From the NCBI GenBank assembly GCA_965217095.1, contig OZ244235.1, positions 930,001 to 994,000 of the forward strand: a stretch of 64,000 nt of DNA. The letters are read 5' to 3'. Shown piece after piece: positions 8,430 to 16,863 of the stretch. A model generated the notes under the pieces. The model did no database searches and was not told the origin of the DNA. It was given only the letters and a program-made list of their open reading frames with translations. Origin of the DNA: CAYNZV01 sp965217095 (GTDB taxonomy: Bacteria; Latescibacterota; UBA2968; UBA8231). How positions within the stretch are numbered: position 1 is the first letter of the stretch; every line of letters begins with the position of its first letter. The translations under genes and the position numbers were made by a program.

Positions 8430-9860
8430 ATGGTAGAAGGACTCGACGGCCAGGAGAAGGGTGATCTCGAACTCGAAGCGCAGCAGTCTGCTACCCAAGA
8501 GCCGGTGACCGAACCGGCCGTAGCGGCTGAAGCGATTGAGGCACCCGAATTGATCGAGTCACCCGAAGCGATCGAGTCACCTGATGCGATTGCTGCACCA
8601 GGAGCGATTACGGCACCTGACGTGATTGCGGCGCCCGAGACCGACGCGCCCGAACCGGAAACCGAGTTTTCCAAGCTGCTTAATGAGCAGGAGTCCGGCG
8701 ACGGCGACCGCCCCCTCAAGGAGGGGGAGAAGGTAAGCAGTGTCCTCGTCAAGATGGGTGAGGAAAACAGCTTCATCGATTTCGGCGGACGCTGCGAAGG
8801 AGTTATCAAGACCGTCGAGCTGAAGGATGAGGACGGATCGGTGCAGTTCGCCGAAGGTGACCCTCTGGAGGTTTTTGTCGTGTCCGAGGGGGAAGAAACC
8901 GTGTTGACCCGATCCCTGCGCCGAGAAGACGTCAGCTCCGATCAGCTGCAGCAGGCTTACACGAATGGGATCCCCATCGAAGGCAAGGTCGAGGCTGTCA
9001 ACAAATGGGGCCTTGGAGTCTCCTTGGCCGGCGACATAAGAGCCTTCTGTCCTATATCCCAGATAGACACCCAATTCGTCAAGGATACCGAGCCGTATCG
9101 CGATCAAAGTTTCAGTTTCAAGATCATAGAGTATCGCAACGGGGGCCGAAACATCGTTGTTTCTCGCCGGGCGTTGCTAGAGGCAGACGAGAAGAAGATA
9201 TCCGACGCCGTGCGCACCGGTCTCAAGAAAGGTGCGGAGATCGAAGGCACGATAACTCGTCTGCAGCCGTTTGGTGCATTTGTGGCACTGGGTGGGGGCG
9301 TCGAAGGGCTGATACACGTGTCCGAGATGAGTTTCCAGCGCTTGAAACATCCGTCCGAGGTGTTGCAGGAAGGGCAGCAGGTCAAAGTGGCGGTTATCGA
9401 GCTGAAGAATCTCGGGAACAAGAAGAAAGAGCGAATCTCCCTGTCCCTGAAGGCGCTGGAAGAGGACCCGTGGGACGAGGTCGTTAAGCAGTTCAAACCG
9501 GGTACCGTTGTGGAAGGGAAGGTTGATGCACTGGAAGAGTTCGGAATCTTCGTCGAACTCGCCCCCAACGTACGCGGTATGGCCCATATTTCGGAACTCT
9601 CCGACAAGAGAGTCAATCATCCGAAAGACGTTGTATCGGTGGGCGAAACGGTGCGAGTGGCCATTGTCGAGATGGACAACAAACGGCGTAGGTTACGCCT
9701 CTCCCTCAAGCAGGCGGAGGGCTTCGAATCGGCGACCAACCTCAAGGAGTTTCAGCAGCGCCAGGAGAAGACCCAGGAAACTCAGGGAAATAATGCGATG
9801 TTCGATGCCTTGCAACGCGCCAACTTGATCGACAAGCAGGGCTCCCAGTCAGACAAATGA
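8430..9860 (+). CDS. rpsA: 30S ribosomal protein S1 with repetitive acidic N-terminal extension
   Basis: The 476-residue protein has four S1 (OB-fold) RNA-binding domains, at roughly residues 105-175, 190-260, 275-350 and 360-430. The last two carry textbook motifs such as VEGLIHVSEMS and VRGMAHISELS. It should bind mRNA on the small subunit and assist translation initiation. The first 80 residues are low-complexity, proline/alanine/acid-rich, and contain six near-identical six-residue units, an unusual extension for S1. A strong AAAGGAG lies just before the ATG. The stop overlaps the trpB start by four bases (ATGA), so translation of trpB may be coupled to S1. Confidence 0.95.
   Translation: MVEGLDGQEKGDLELEAQQSATQEPVTEPAVAAEAIEAPELIESPEAIESPDAIAAPGAITAPDVIAAPETDAPEPETEFSKLLNEQESGDGDRPLKEGEKVSSVLVKMGEENSFIDFGGRCEGVIKTVELKDEDGSVQFAEGDPLEVFVVSEGEETVLTRSLRREDVSSDQLQQAYTNGIPIEGKVEAVNKWGLGVSLAGDIRAFCPISQIDTQFVKDTEPYRDQSFSFKIIEYRNGGRNIVVSRRALLEADEKKISDAVRTGLKKGAEIEGTITRLQPFGAFVALGGGVEGLIHVSEMSFQRLKHPSEVLQEGQQVKVAVIELKNLGNKKKERISLSLKALEEDPWDEVVKQFKPGTVVEGKVDALEEFGIFVELAPNVRGMAHISELSDKRVNHPKDVVSVGETVRVAIVEMDNKRRRLRLSLKQAEGFESATNLKEFQQRQEKTQETQGNNAMFDALQRANLIDKQGSQSDK
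8532..8639 (+). repeat. Six imperfect 18-bp in-frame tandem repeats in rpsA
   Basis: Six consecutive 18-base units start at 8532, 8550, 8568, 8586, 8604 and 8622. Each encodes a variant of [A/E/D/G]-[A/L/V]-I-[E/A/T]-[S/A]-P. They lie in the unstructured N-terminal extension of S1 and could vary in copy number. Confidence 0.85.
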
Positions 9861-11110
9861 GTGGGTCCTTGAAAGAGCTCTTCGAAGGCGAACCCATCGG
9901 TTTCATCGGTGGCTTCGGAGGGGCTTTCGTACCCGAAATCTTGAGGACCACCCTCGACGAATTGGAAGTGGCGTTCCGCGATGCCAGTTCCGACCCCTCC
10001 TTCTGGCAGGAATTCGTCGAAACGATGCAGACCTACTCTTGCCGGCCAACCCCCGTGACCTATCTGGAGAATCTCAGCCGCGAGCTCGGCGGTGCCCAGA
10101 TCTATTTGAAACGCGAAGACCTGAACCACACCGGAGCGCACAAGCTCAACAACGTCATGGGACAGGGTTTGTTGGTGAAACGGATGGGTAAGAAGCGGGT
10201 CATCGCGGAGACTGGGGCTGGGCAACACGGGGTTGCGACGGCCACGATGGCTGCTCGAATGGGTCTCGAGTGCACCGTTTACATGGGTTCCGTCGACGTG
10301 GAGCGCCAGCGGCCGAACGTCTTTTGGATGCAACAGCTGGGCGCCAGGGTGGTCCCGGTGGAAGACGGATCCGCAACCTTGAAGGATGCCATCAACGAAG
10401 CGATGCGGGATTGGGCCTACTCGATGGGCGACACCCACTACGTCCTGGGTACCGTCTGTGGCGCCCACCCATTTCCGCAGATGGTAGCGTATTTCCAGAG
10501 CATCATCGGCAAAGAGAGCCGCGAACAGATGGTGGCCCGAACGGGGCGCCTGCCCGACCGGGTCTACGCCTGCGTCGGCGGAGGTTCGAACGCCACCGGT
10601 ATATTTCAGGGATTTCTAGAGGAAGCCGAGGTGGAGCTGGTTGGGGTGGAGGCCGCAGGATTCGGTTTGGATAGCGGCCGACACGCCGCGCGGCTCGCCG
10701 GAAACGACGGCTCCGTGGGGGTGGCTCAGGGGTACAAGACCTATTTCCTTCAGGACGAGGATGGACAGATGAAACACACCTATTCCGTCGCCGCTGGCCT
10801 GGACTACATCGGCGTGAGCCCGATCCTCTCCCACCTCTACGAGGTCGGGCGCGTTCGTTTTGAGTCGGCCGACGACAAAGAAGTGGTGGGAGGACTGCGC
10901 CGGCTCATGCGCGCTGAGGGTATTATCGCGGCGCTGGAAAGTGCACATGCCGTCGCCTGCGCGTTGCGCGAGATTCCCGCAATGAACCGAGACGCCCTCG
11001 CGTTGGTAAATCTCTCCGGCCGCGGCGACAAGGACATATTCACCATCGCCGATGCGATGAACGACGAGGGATGGAATCAGTTTCTGAAAAACCGGGCAGC
11101 CAAGCTCTGA
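9857..11110 (+). CDS. trpB: Tryptophan synthase beta chain
   Basis: A 417-residue PLP enzyme that condenses indole with serine. The PLP lysine is residue 96 in KREDLNHTGAHKLNN, the phosphate-binding GGGSNATGIF loop is intact, and the catalytic-glutamate region EAAGFGLDSG is present. The opening GFIGGFGGAFVPEILR is a slightly altered form of the usual GxYGGxFVPE. The gene overlaps rpsA by four bases and trpA by 40 bases, indicating a tight operon. No other trp genes are in the window. Confidence 0.97.
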   Translation: MSGSLKELFEGEPIGFIGGFGGAFVPEILRTTLDELEVAFRDASSDPSFWQEFVETMQTYSCRPTPVTYLENLSRELGGAQIYLKREDLNHTGAHKLNNVMGQGLLVKRMGKKRVIAETGAGQHGVATATMAARMGLECTVYMGSVDVERQRPNVFWMQQLGARVVPVEDGSATLKDAINEAMRDWAYSMGDTHYVLGTVCGAHPFPQMVAYFQSIIGKESREQMVARTGRLPDRVYACVGGGSNATGIFQGFLEEAEVELVGVEAAGFGLDSGRHAARLAGNDGSVGVAQGYKTYFLQDEDGQMKHTYSVAAGLDYIGVSPILSHLYEVGRVRFESADDKEVVGGLRRLMRAEGIIAALESAHAVACALREIPAMNRDALALVNLSGRGDKDIFTIADAMNDEGWNQFLKNRAAKL

Positions 11111-11883
11111 ATCTGGAGGCGGAGATCCGCCAGAGACTGGGAGAGCGTAGAATATTGCTCATGACCCACCTGATAGTGGGTTATCCATCTTTGGAGGCGA
11201 ACTGGGAGATGCTGGAGGTGATGGCGGAGGTAGGGGTTGATATGGTGGAACTGCAGCTCCCGTTCAGCGAACCGATCGCCGATGGTCCTACCTTTGCCCG
11301 CGCCAATCAAATAGCGTTGGAACGGGGCATTCGCACGGATGCCTATTTCGATTTTTTTCGCCGCGCGGCCGGACGGTTCGACTTTCCCCATCTCATGATG
11401 GGTTACTACAACGTGGCCTTTCGCATGGGCCACAAAAATTTCTGCCAACAGCTCAGCGACAGCGGTGGTTGGGGATACATACTACCGGACCTGCCGTTCG
11501 AGGAGTACGGAGATCTGTTCGATTGCAGCCGGGCACATTCGGTTGCGCCCATTCTGTTGATGACGCCGACAAATACCCCTGAAAGACTCGCTCAGATAGG
11601 CGGCCGCTCTACTGGATTTGTCTACGTCGTGGCTCGCAAGGGTGTTACGGGTCGCCGGACCGAGTTGGACGTCCAGCTGGACGACTTCCTTGAGCAGTGC
11701 AGAACAAACACTCCTTTACCGCTCGCTCTCGGTTTTGGATTACAGAGGGGCGACGATCTACGTGGCCTGCAGGGTAGGGTTGAGATGGGCATCGTAGGCT
11801 CCGCTTTGCTGGATCGTTGGGATGCCGACGGTCTCGAGGGATACCGCGAGCTTCTCACGGAGTTGGGGGCGGCCCGAAATTAG
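11071..11883 (+). CDS. trpA: Tryptophan synthase alpha chain
   Basis: A 270-residue TIM barrel that cleaves indole-3-glycerol phosphate and passes indole to TrpB. The catalytic Glu and Asp are kept in MVELQLPFSEPIADGPTF. The sequence is of the divergent type that opens MTHLIVGYPSLEANWEML. In the phosphate loop, GFGLQRGDDL replaces the more common GFGI, and GSAL follows. The start at 11071 lies inside trpB; the first 30 residues are less conserved, so initiation slightly downstream is possible. The next gene is convergent (rfbA), so the rpsA-trpB-trpA unit ends here. Confidence 0.93.
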   Translation: MESVSEKPGSQALNLEAEIRQRLGERRILLMTHLIVGYPSLEANWEMLEVMAEVGVDMVELQLPFSEPIADGPTFARANQIALERGIRTDAYFDFFRRAAGRFDFPHLMMGYYNVAFRMGHKNFCQQLSDSGGWGYILPDLPFEEYGDLFDCSRAHSVAPILLMTPTNTPERLAQIGGRSTGFVYVVARKGVTGRRTELDVQLDDFLEQCRTNTPLPLALGFGLQRGDDLRGLQGRVEMGIVGSALLDRWDADGLEGYRELLTELGAARN

Positions 11884-11912
11884 CGGGGTGATGACCGCGT
11901 GCGGCGAGTTCC

Positions 11913-12800
11913 TCAGCCCGGGCCGTCGCGGCGCAACAGCTGTTCAAGATAGAGCCGGTAGTCGCAGTCGGGAATCTTTTCCGTCAACGACTGCAGGGCC
12001 GCTTCGTCGATGAACCCCTGTTTGTACGCAATCTCTTCCAGACAAGCTATCTTCAGCCCCTGGCGTTTCTCTATCGCTTCGATGAACGAATTGGCCTCCT
12101 GCAGGCTAGATGGAGTGCCGGTGTCCAGCCATGCCGTCCCGCGGCCCAGGCGTTCGACTCTAAGCCGACTCGATTCCAGGTAAGCACGGTTAACGTCAGT
12201 GATCTCAAGCTCGCCGCGAGCCGAAGGTTGCAAGGAGCGGCAAACCTGGCATACCTCCTGGTCGTATACGTAGAGTCCCGGCACCGCGTAGTTCGACTTC
12301 GGCGTTGGCGGTTTTTCTTCGATTCCCACCACCGCCGATTGCTGGTCGAACTCGATGACGCCAAAATCTTGGGGGTTGCTGACGTAATAGCCGAAAATGA
12401 GAGCACCGTCCGCGAAACTCTTCAGGGCCTCGGAAAAGCCCCCCTCGCGGTAGAAATAGTCTCCGTAGAACACATTGTCGCCCAGAATCAGGGTGACGGC
12501 GTCGCCGGCAACAAACTCTTCGGCAAGAAGAAAGGCCTGGGCGATGCCTTCGGGGCGCGGTTGAACCTCGTAACAAACCCGCAGGCCTAAATCGCTGCCA
12601 TCTCCGATGAACTCCCTCAACACCGGTACATCCTTGGGTGTCGAGATGATGCAGATATCCCTTATCCCTCCCAACATCAACGTCGAAAACGGATAGCAGA
12701 TCATCGGCTTGTCGTACACCGGAAGCAGTTGCTTGCACACAATTCGGGTCAGCGGGTACAGTCGGGAGCCCGTGCCGCCCGCCAATACGATGCCTTTCAT
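11913..12800 (-). CDS. rfbA: Glucose-1-phosphate thymidylyltransferase
   Basis: A 295-residue RmlA-type enzyme that makes dTDP-glucose, the first step towards dTDP-rhamnose and other deoxysugars. The nucleotide-binding opening GIVLAGGTGSRLYPLT, the PVYDKPMICYPFS motif and the LILGDNVFYGD catalytic aspartate are intact. Length and order match the family. Its ATG overlaps the stop of the upstream membrane protein gene (ATATGA), so the two are probably translated together. RmlB, C and D are not in the window. Confidence 0.96.
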   Translation of the reverse strand: MKGIVLAGGTGSRLYPLTRIVCKQLLPVYDKPMICYPFSTLMLGGIRDICIISTPKDVPVLREFIGDGSDLGLRVCYEVQPRPEGIAQAFLLAEEFVAGDAVTLILGDNVFYGDYFYREGGFSEALKSFADGALIFGYYVSNPQDFGVIEFDQQSAVVGIEEKPPTPKSNYAVPGLYVYDQEVCQVCRSLQPSARGELEITDVNRAYLESSRLRVERLGRGTAWLDTGTPSSLQEANSFIEAIEKRQGLKIACLEEIAYKQGFIDEAALQSLTEKIPDCDYRLYLEQLLRRDGPG

Positions 12801-15673
12801 ATCGAATTCCCTTTTCCAGTTTCCGTAGGTGGGGAGGTAAGTTGGACGTTCTTTTTGAACAAGGTTGTGGTGTTCAGGTTTAGCTGCTCGCCGCCGTCGT
12901 ACCTAACGAGAAACCAGGTATCCTGTCGATCGGGCAGTGAAAAGTTGATGTCGAGGGCGTGTTCATTGTCTGGGATGGATATCCACCAGGGGGCCTGAAA
13001 CCGCTCGACCAGGGGACGCACGTAGTTCGGGTCGTCGATGCCGCTGAATTCGAGCCGATCCTGAGCAAACCAGAGGTCGACCAGTTGCCGTCCTGGTAGT
13101 TGCTGGGAACAGACGGATCGGCGGTGCATACCGCCATCGCAATGGGCTGCGGCGAACGCTCGAGAATGCCCGGAAGCAAGGGACCATCGAACTCGAAGAC
13201 GACGCGATAGAAGCCCGGTTCCAGCCGCGGATAGAATACACCGGCTGCAATGGTGCCGTCGGGCGTCTCGCCATCGTGCTCGAAGATCTTGATGAGCTCC
13301 GGCCTCCCCGCACCGAACATGGGAAGCTGCCGCAGGATGAACTGTCCCAATTCGATCTCGCCGAAGCCAGAGTACTCCACATAGAAACGCCCAAGACTGA
13401 CCTGCCCAGTGTAAAACGGCTGAGACACCCCAGGGCTCGGTGACGAGATGATGGGTCTACTCAAATGTATTCTCGACCTGCTTACGGCCGGTACGTTGGT
13501 GTACAACAGGGATGCCATATGACCTGTGACACGCGGAATCGCACTCTTGGAAAATAGATCGGGCGCGTCAAAGCTGTAATATCCGGGGTCCAGCAACGGG
13601 CCATCTAGGTTGACAAGCAGGCCAAGCGCGTCTCTGCCCTCGCGGGCCAGGAAAAAGTCCCACCTGGCTCTCGCGTGCCGACCATTTGGCTCTTCAGCTC
13701 GAGTTCGAATGAACTGGCGCCGGGGAGGATCCGTGGCTCCCCTGAAGCCAAGGCGTCATAGGTCAGCCCAACCGCAGAATCGGCAATCCTCTGCGTCGGG
13801 ATGGCAGTGCTCCAGAGTTTCGGTACGAGCAACGCCAGCAGGATAAGATGATACCTTCCAAGAAACCTGCCACCGGCCAGTACGAGAATCCCGCAAAAGG
13901 CGATCTCGCTTACGGCGACCGAATCGCGGTCGGGCGTAAAATGAACCTGCCATGGATAGTACTGATTTATGGATCGGTATTCGTGATTGACCCCGTTATA
14001 CCCCCCTTCGGGGAATCCTACGGTCGTCGTTATCGTGTCCAAGCTAACGGCCCAGGCCATCGCCACGAGGAACAAACCTAGGGCGGTTTGCCTGTTGGAG
14101 CTGAAGAACCAGGCGATCCCCAAAACCAACACCGGCAGCGCTGTTATCAGGAAACGACCCGGGTATCCAAATCCGAAGGTCCAGTCTGGATGGGCGCCGT
14201 TTACCGCCGCGGTGCAAGCATAAAGGGCACCGCAGACGAGGGTCAAACGACTGCGAGTCAGTGCGATCAAGGTCAAGCCCACGAGGCTGTACAGGAACAC
14301 GGGCGCCGCGTTCAGCAGGCCGTGGGTGCTGAGCAGCCAGTGGCCTGGCAAGGAGGTGAACCAAACGGCCGGATCCAACGACCCTTCCGACCAGGCATTT
14401 CCTGGGCGAAAGGGTCCCAGCCAATCGTTGCTGAAGGCGTAGTTGAAGCGGATGTGGGCCACCGCCATGGACGAACTGACGACAAACAGCGACAGCAGGT
14501 TGCGCTTGCGCTCGGCGCTGAACCAGCATTGCAGCAGGAGGATTGCGAACAAAAGGGCCGCCAGCGGCAGATACCGTGGATGTAGAAAGGGCAGCAGCCC
14601 CGTTAGGAACGCCAGCACCCCAAGCCGTGCCGTTTCCCATCGGCCCACTGATTGGTATACGCCTTCGGAACGTTGCCAGTGAGCCATACGTGACAGCGTG
14701 ATAAGTGTGATCAGAACGGCTGGTATCTCGGGGTAGAGCTGGTTGCTGTAGAGAAAAAACGGGGCGGTACTCGCCATGAAAGACACAGCTATGAGGGCTG
14801 GAGCGAGAGCAATGCCGACGCGACACAACCAGACAAAAGCGGCTGTTGCAGTTGCGGCCGACAACAGGCACATAAATAATGCGCAGCTCAAACGCGGGTT
14901 TGACCACAGCTCGAGGCCGAGCCAGTAGGCGGGAACAAGCAGACGGAAAGCCCGATGGGATGAACCGAATGAATCTTTCCCGGCGGTGATGCCGGGGCTT
15001 TGGCGAAGCCGAAGTCCGTTACGTGGAACTCGCCTGTCGTGGAACTGTCCAGGTTGTTCGCCAAGTCCATGTCGCCATCGCGAATCAAACTCTGAGTGAC
15101 GCGGAGATACTGGCCTTCGTCGCCATGGATCATGGTGACCTGGCAGAAGTACAGGGTGTAGATTCCGTAGCTTACGGAAGCCAGCAGAAAAACCGCGATG
15201 GCAAGGTGCTTGACCGGCGTCCGATTCCAATCCCTGCCGATGGCAAGGTTGGGATAGACCATATAACAGAGGCATAGGGCCCAGGTGGCGTGAGGACTCC
15301 ACAACAACGTCAGATACGGAAATAGGTGACAAAGCGGATTCCAGAGGGATACCAGTCTGACCACCGAAAGGGTCCCGGCCAACCAGGCAAGGTGCACGAG
15401 TCGGCCGTCGGTATGGGGGCGAAGATCAGCGTAGCTCCGTAGATGCGCGAGGAGCAATCCGACCCCGGCGGTGATCAGAGGTGCCAGCGACCACCGAATC
15501 TCCAGATCCGAATATTCCACAATGGTAGCCAGCGAAACGGTGGAAGCGGCGACATGGACCGCGATCCAATTAATCGCGAGCCACACCAGAAGCAGGCTGA
15601 GGGCCAACACCGAGGCGGCCGAAGGTGGAGGTAGGCGCGCGAGTCGGCAGAGAATCGATGCAGCAGCAGCCAT
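12797..15673 (-). CDS. Large GT-C-like membrane protein with periplasmic C-terminal region, three frame breaks
   Basis: One coding stretch of about 958 codons runs through three successive frames. From ATG 15673 it encodes membrane segments and VTMIHGDEGQYLRVTQSL, with a GDE acidic motif like the first-loop DE of GT-C transferases. Near 14946 the frame changes inside HPIGLS and continues as LLVPAYWLGLELW through further membrane helices. Near 13665 it changes again and continues as RWDFFLAREGRD into a soluble domain. Near 13081 it changes once more and ends at 12797, overlapping rfbA. Each break is repaired by restoring one base, two of them in short C/G runs. A polyprenyl-sugar-dependent transferase of the cell envelope is likely. 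The breaks look like assembly indels, but decay cannot be excluded. Confidence 0.68.
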
Positions 15674-15754
15674 TACGAAGGTACCGGATCTTGAAAAGGG
15701 CGAGGGTCTACGACGTCGGCAGGGACAGGGAGGAGGGGAGCTCAGTGCAGCGCG

Positions 15755-16489
15755 CTAGTCCATTAACATGCCGCCATTTACGTCGATGATCTCGCCAGTG
15801 ATGTGGGCGGAGTCTTCAGAGGCCAGGAAGAGGGCGCAGTTCGCAACGTCCTGAGCGGTTCCCTTCTTGCCCAGGGGGATCTGCTCGCTCAATTTTGCGT
15901 GCAGCGGATTGTCGGTCATCTCGGTATCGATGATGCCCGGGGCGATGCCGTTGGCACGCACTCCGTAGGGTGCGAGGCCTCGGGCTAGCGCCAGGGTCAT
16001 AGCGAGCACTCCGGCCTTTGCAGCACCGTACGGCGGTCCGGCAGCAAGGCCTCCAGTTTTTCCCGCCAACGAGGTCATATTTATGATGACACCCCGGCTT
16101 CTTCTCTTCAAGATGGGATAAGCTGCCTGACTGCACAGAAAGGTCCCTTTTAGATTGACCGCTATCGCCCGGTCCCAAAGTGCCTCGTCACAGTCTTCAA
16201 ACGTACTTAACTCCAACATGCCGGCATTGTTCACGAGGATATCCAAATCGCCGAATTCATCCATTACCCGTGAAAATCCCGCAGTAACCGAGCTCTTGGA
16301 AGAAACGTCCATCTCGATGCCCACAGACCGGGTCGACAGACTCGCTGCTACATCGGCCGCAGCCTCGGCGCGGATGTCGGCCACGACCACGTGAGCGCCC
16401 TCCCGAGAAAAAGTGGTGGCAATGGCATGACCGATCCCCCGGCTACCGCCGGTAACGATCGCAATCTTGCCTTCTAGCTTTTCCGCCAT
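15755..16489 (-). CDS. Short-chain dehydrogenase/reductase (FabG-like)
   Basis: A 244-residue classical SDR. It has the NAD(P)-binding TGGSRGIG motif near residue 14, an Asp (VVADIR) at the end of the second strand that favours NAD(H), the NNAG motif, a serine in NMTSLAG and the catalytic YGAAK. The C-terminal sequence ITGEIIDVNGGMLMD is typical of the 3-oxoacyl-ACP reductase-like branch. It likely interconverts a hydroxyl and a keto group on a small substrate, which cannot be named. The gene sits between two minus-strand membrane protein genes. Confidence 0.92.
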   Translation of the reverse strand: MAEKLEGKIAIVTGGSRGIGHAIATTFSREGAHVVVADIRAEAAADVAASLSTRSVGIEMDVSSKSSVTAGFSRVMDEFGDLDILVNNAGMLELSTFEDCDEALWDRAIAVNLKGTFLCSQAAYPILKRRSRGVIINMTSLAGKTGGLAAGPPYGAAKAGVLAMTLALARGLAPYGVRANGIAPGIIDTEMTDNPLHAKLSEQIPLGKKGTAQDVANCALFLASEDSAHITGEIIDVNGGMLMD

Positions 16490-16533
16490 GTGCGCTCGTT
16501 CATGGATGGACTAATAAGGTGAGCCGCCGTAGG

Positions 16534-16763
16534 CTACCAGTGGAATGGAACAACGCCGAGAACCGCGCCCACGATGGCGATTGGATGAAGTCGCAAAATG
16601 GACCTGGTATGTCGAGTGCGCTTCGACTAAGGTAATAGCCCCCCAACAGGGTGGCCAGAACAATGTAGTTGGTCGTCATGGCCACTGGTGCATCGTACTT
16701 TCGTCGCTGAGACCAGTTGAATAGCTGACCGAAACCGAAAGATAGAGGGATGGCTGCTGACAT
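16534..16763 (-). CDS. Short membrane protein, possibly a transporter remnant, one frame break
   Basis: From ATG 16763 the frame reads SFGFGQLFNWSQRRKYDAPV and then a hydrophobic segment (NYIVLATLLGGYYL). This is like the first helix of DMT/EamA-type transporters. Near 16605 a one-base change of frame leads into a second hydrophobic stretch, HPIAIVGAVLGVVPFHW, ending at TAG 16534-16536. Without the correction the ORF continues to 16500 with non-hydrophobic sequence. The joined product is only about 77 residues, far below the roughly 290 of a DMT transporter, so it is either a truncated remnant or a two-helix protein. Assignment is tentative. Confidence 0.4.
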
Positions 16764-16863
16764 CCAGTCCAAAAAGCTGTTGCCTTTCTGGTGGCAAGGA
16801 AGACCGAACTATAGTCGGCAGTCAAACAGTCCGCAAGAGTTCAGAGGTCGACTCGCGACCGGG

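Noticed and set aside
9000..11900. trp attenuator or tryptophan riboswitch before trpB
   Set aside because: trpB overlaps the rpsA stop, so there is no leader region to hold one.
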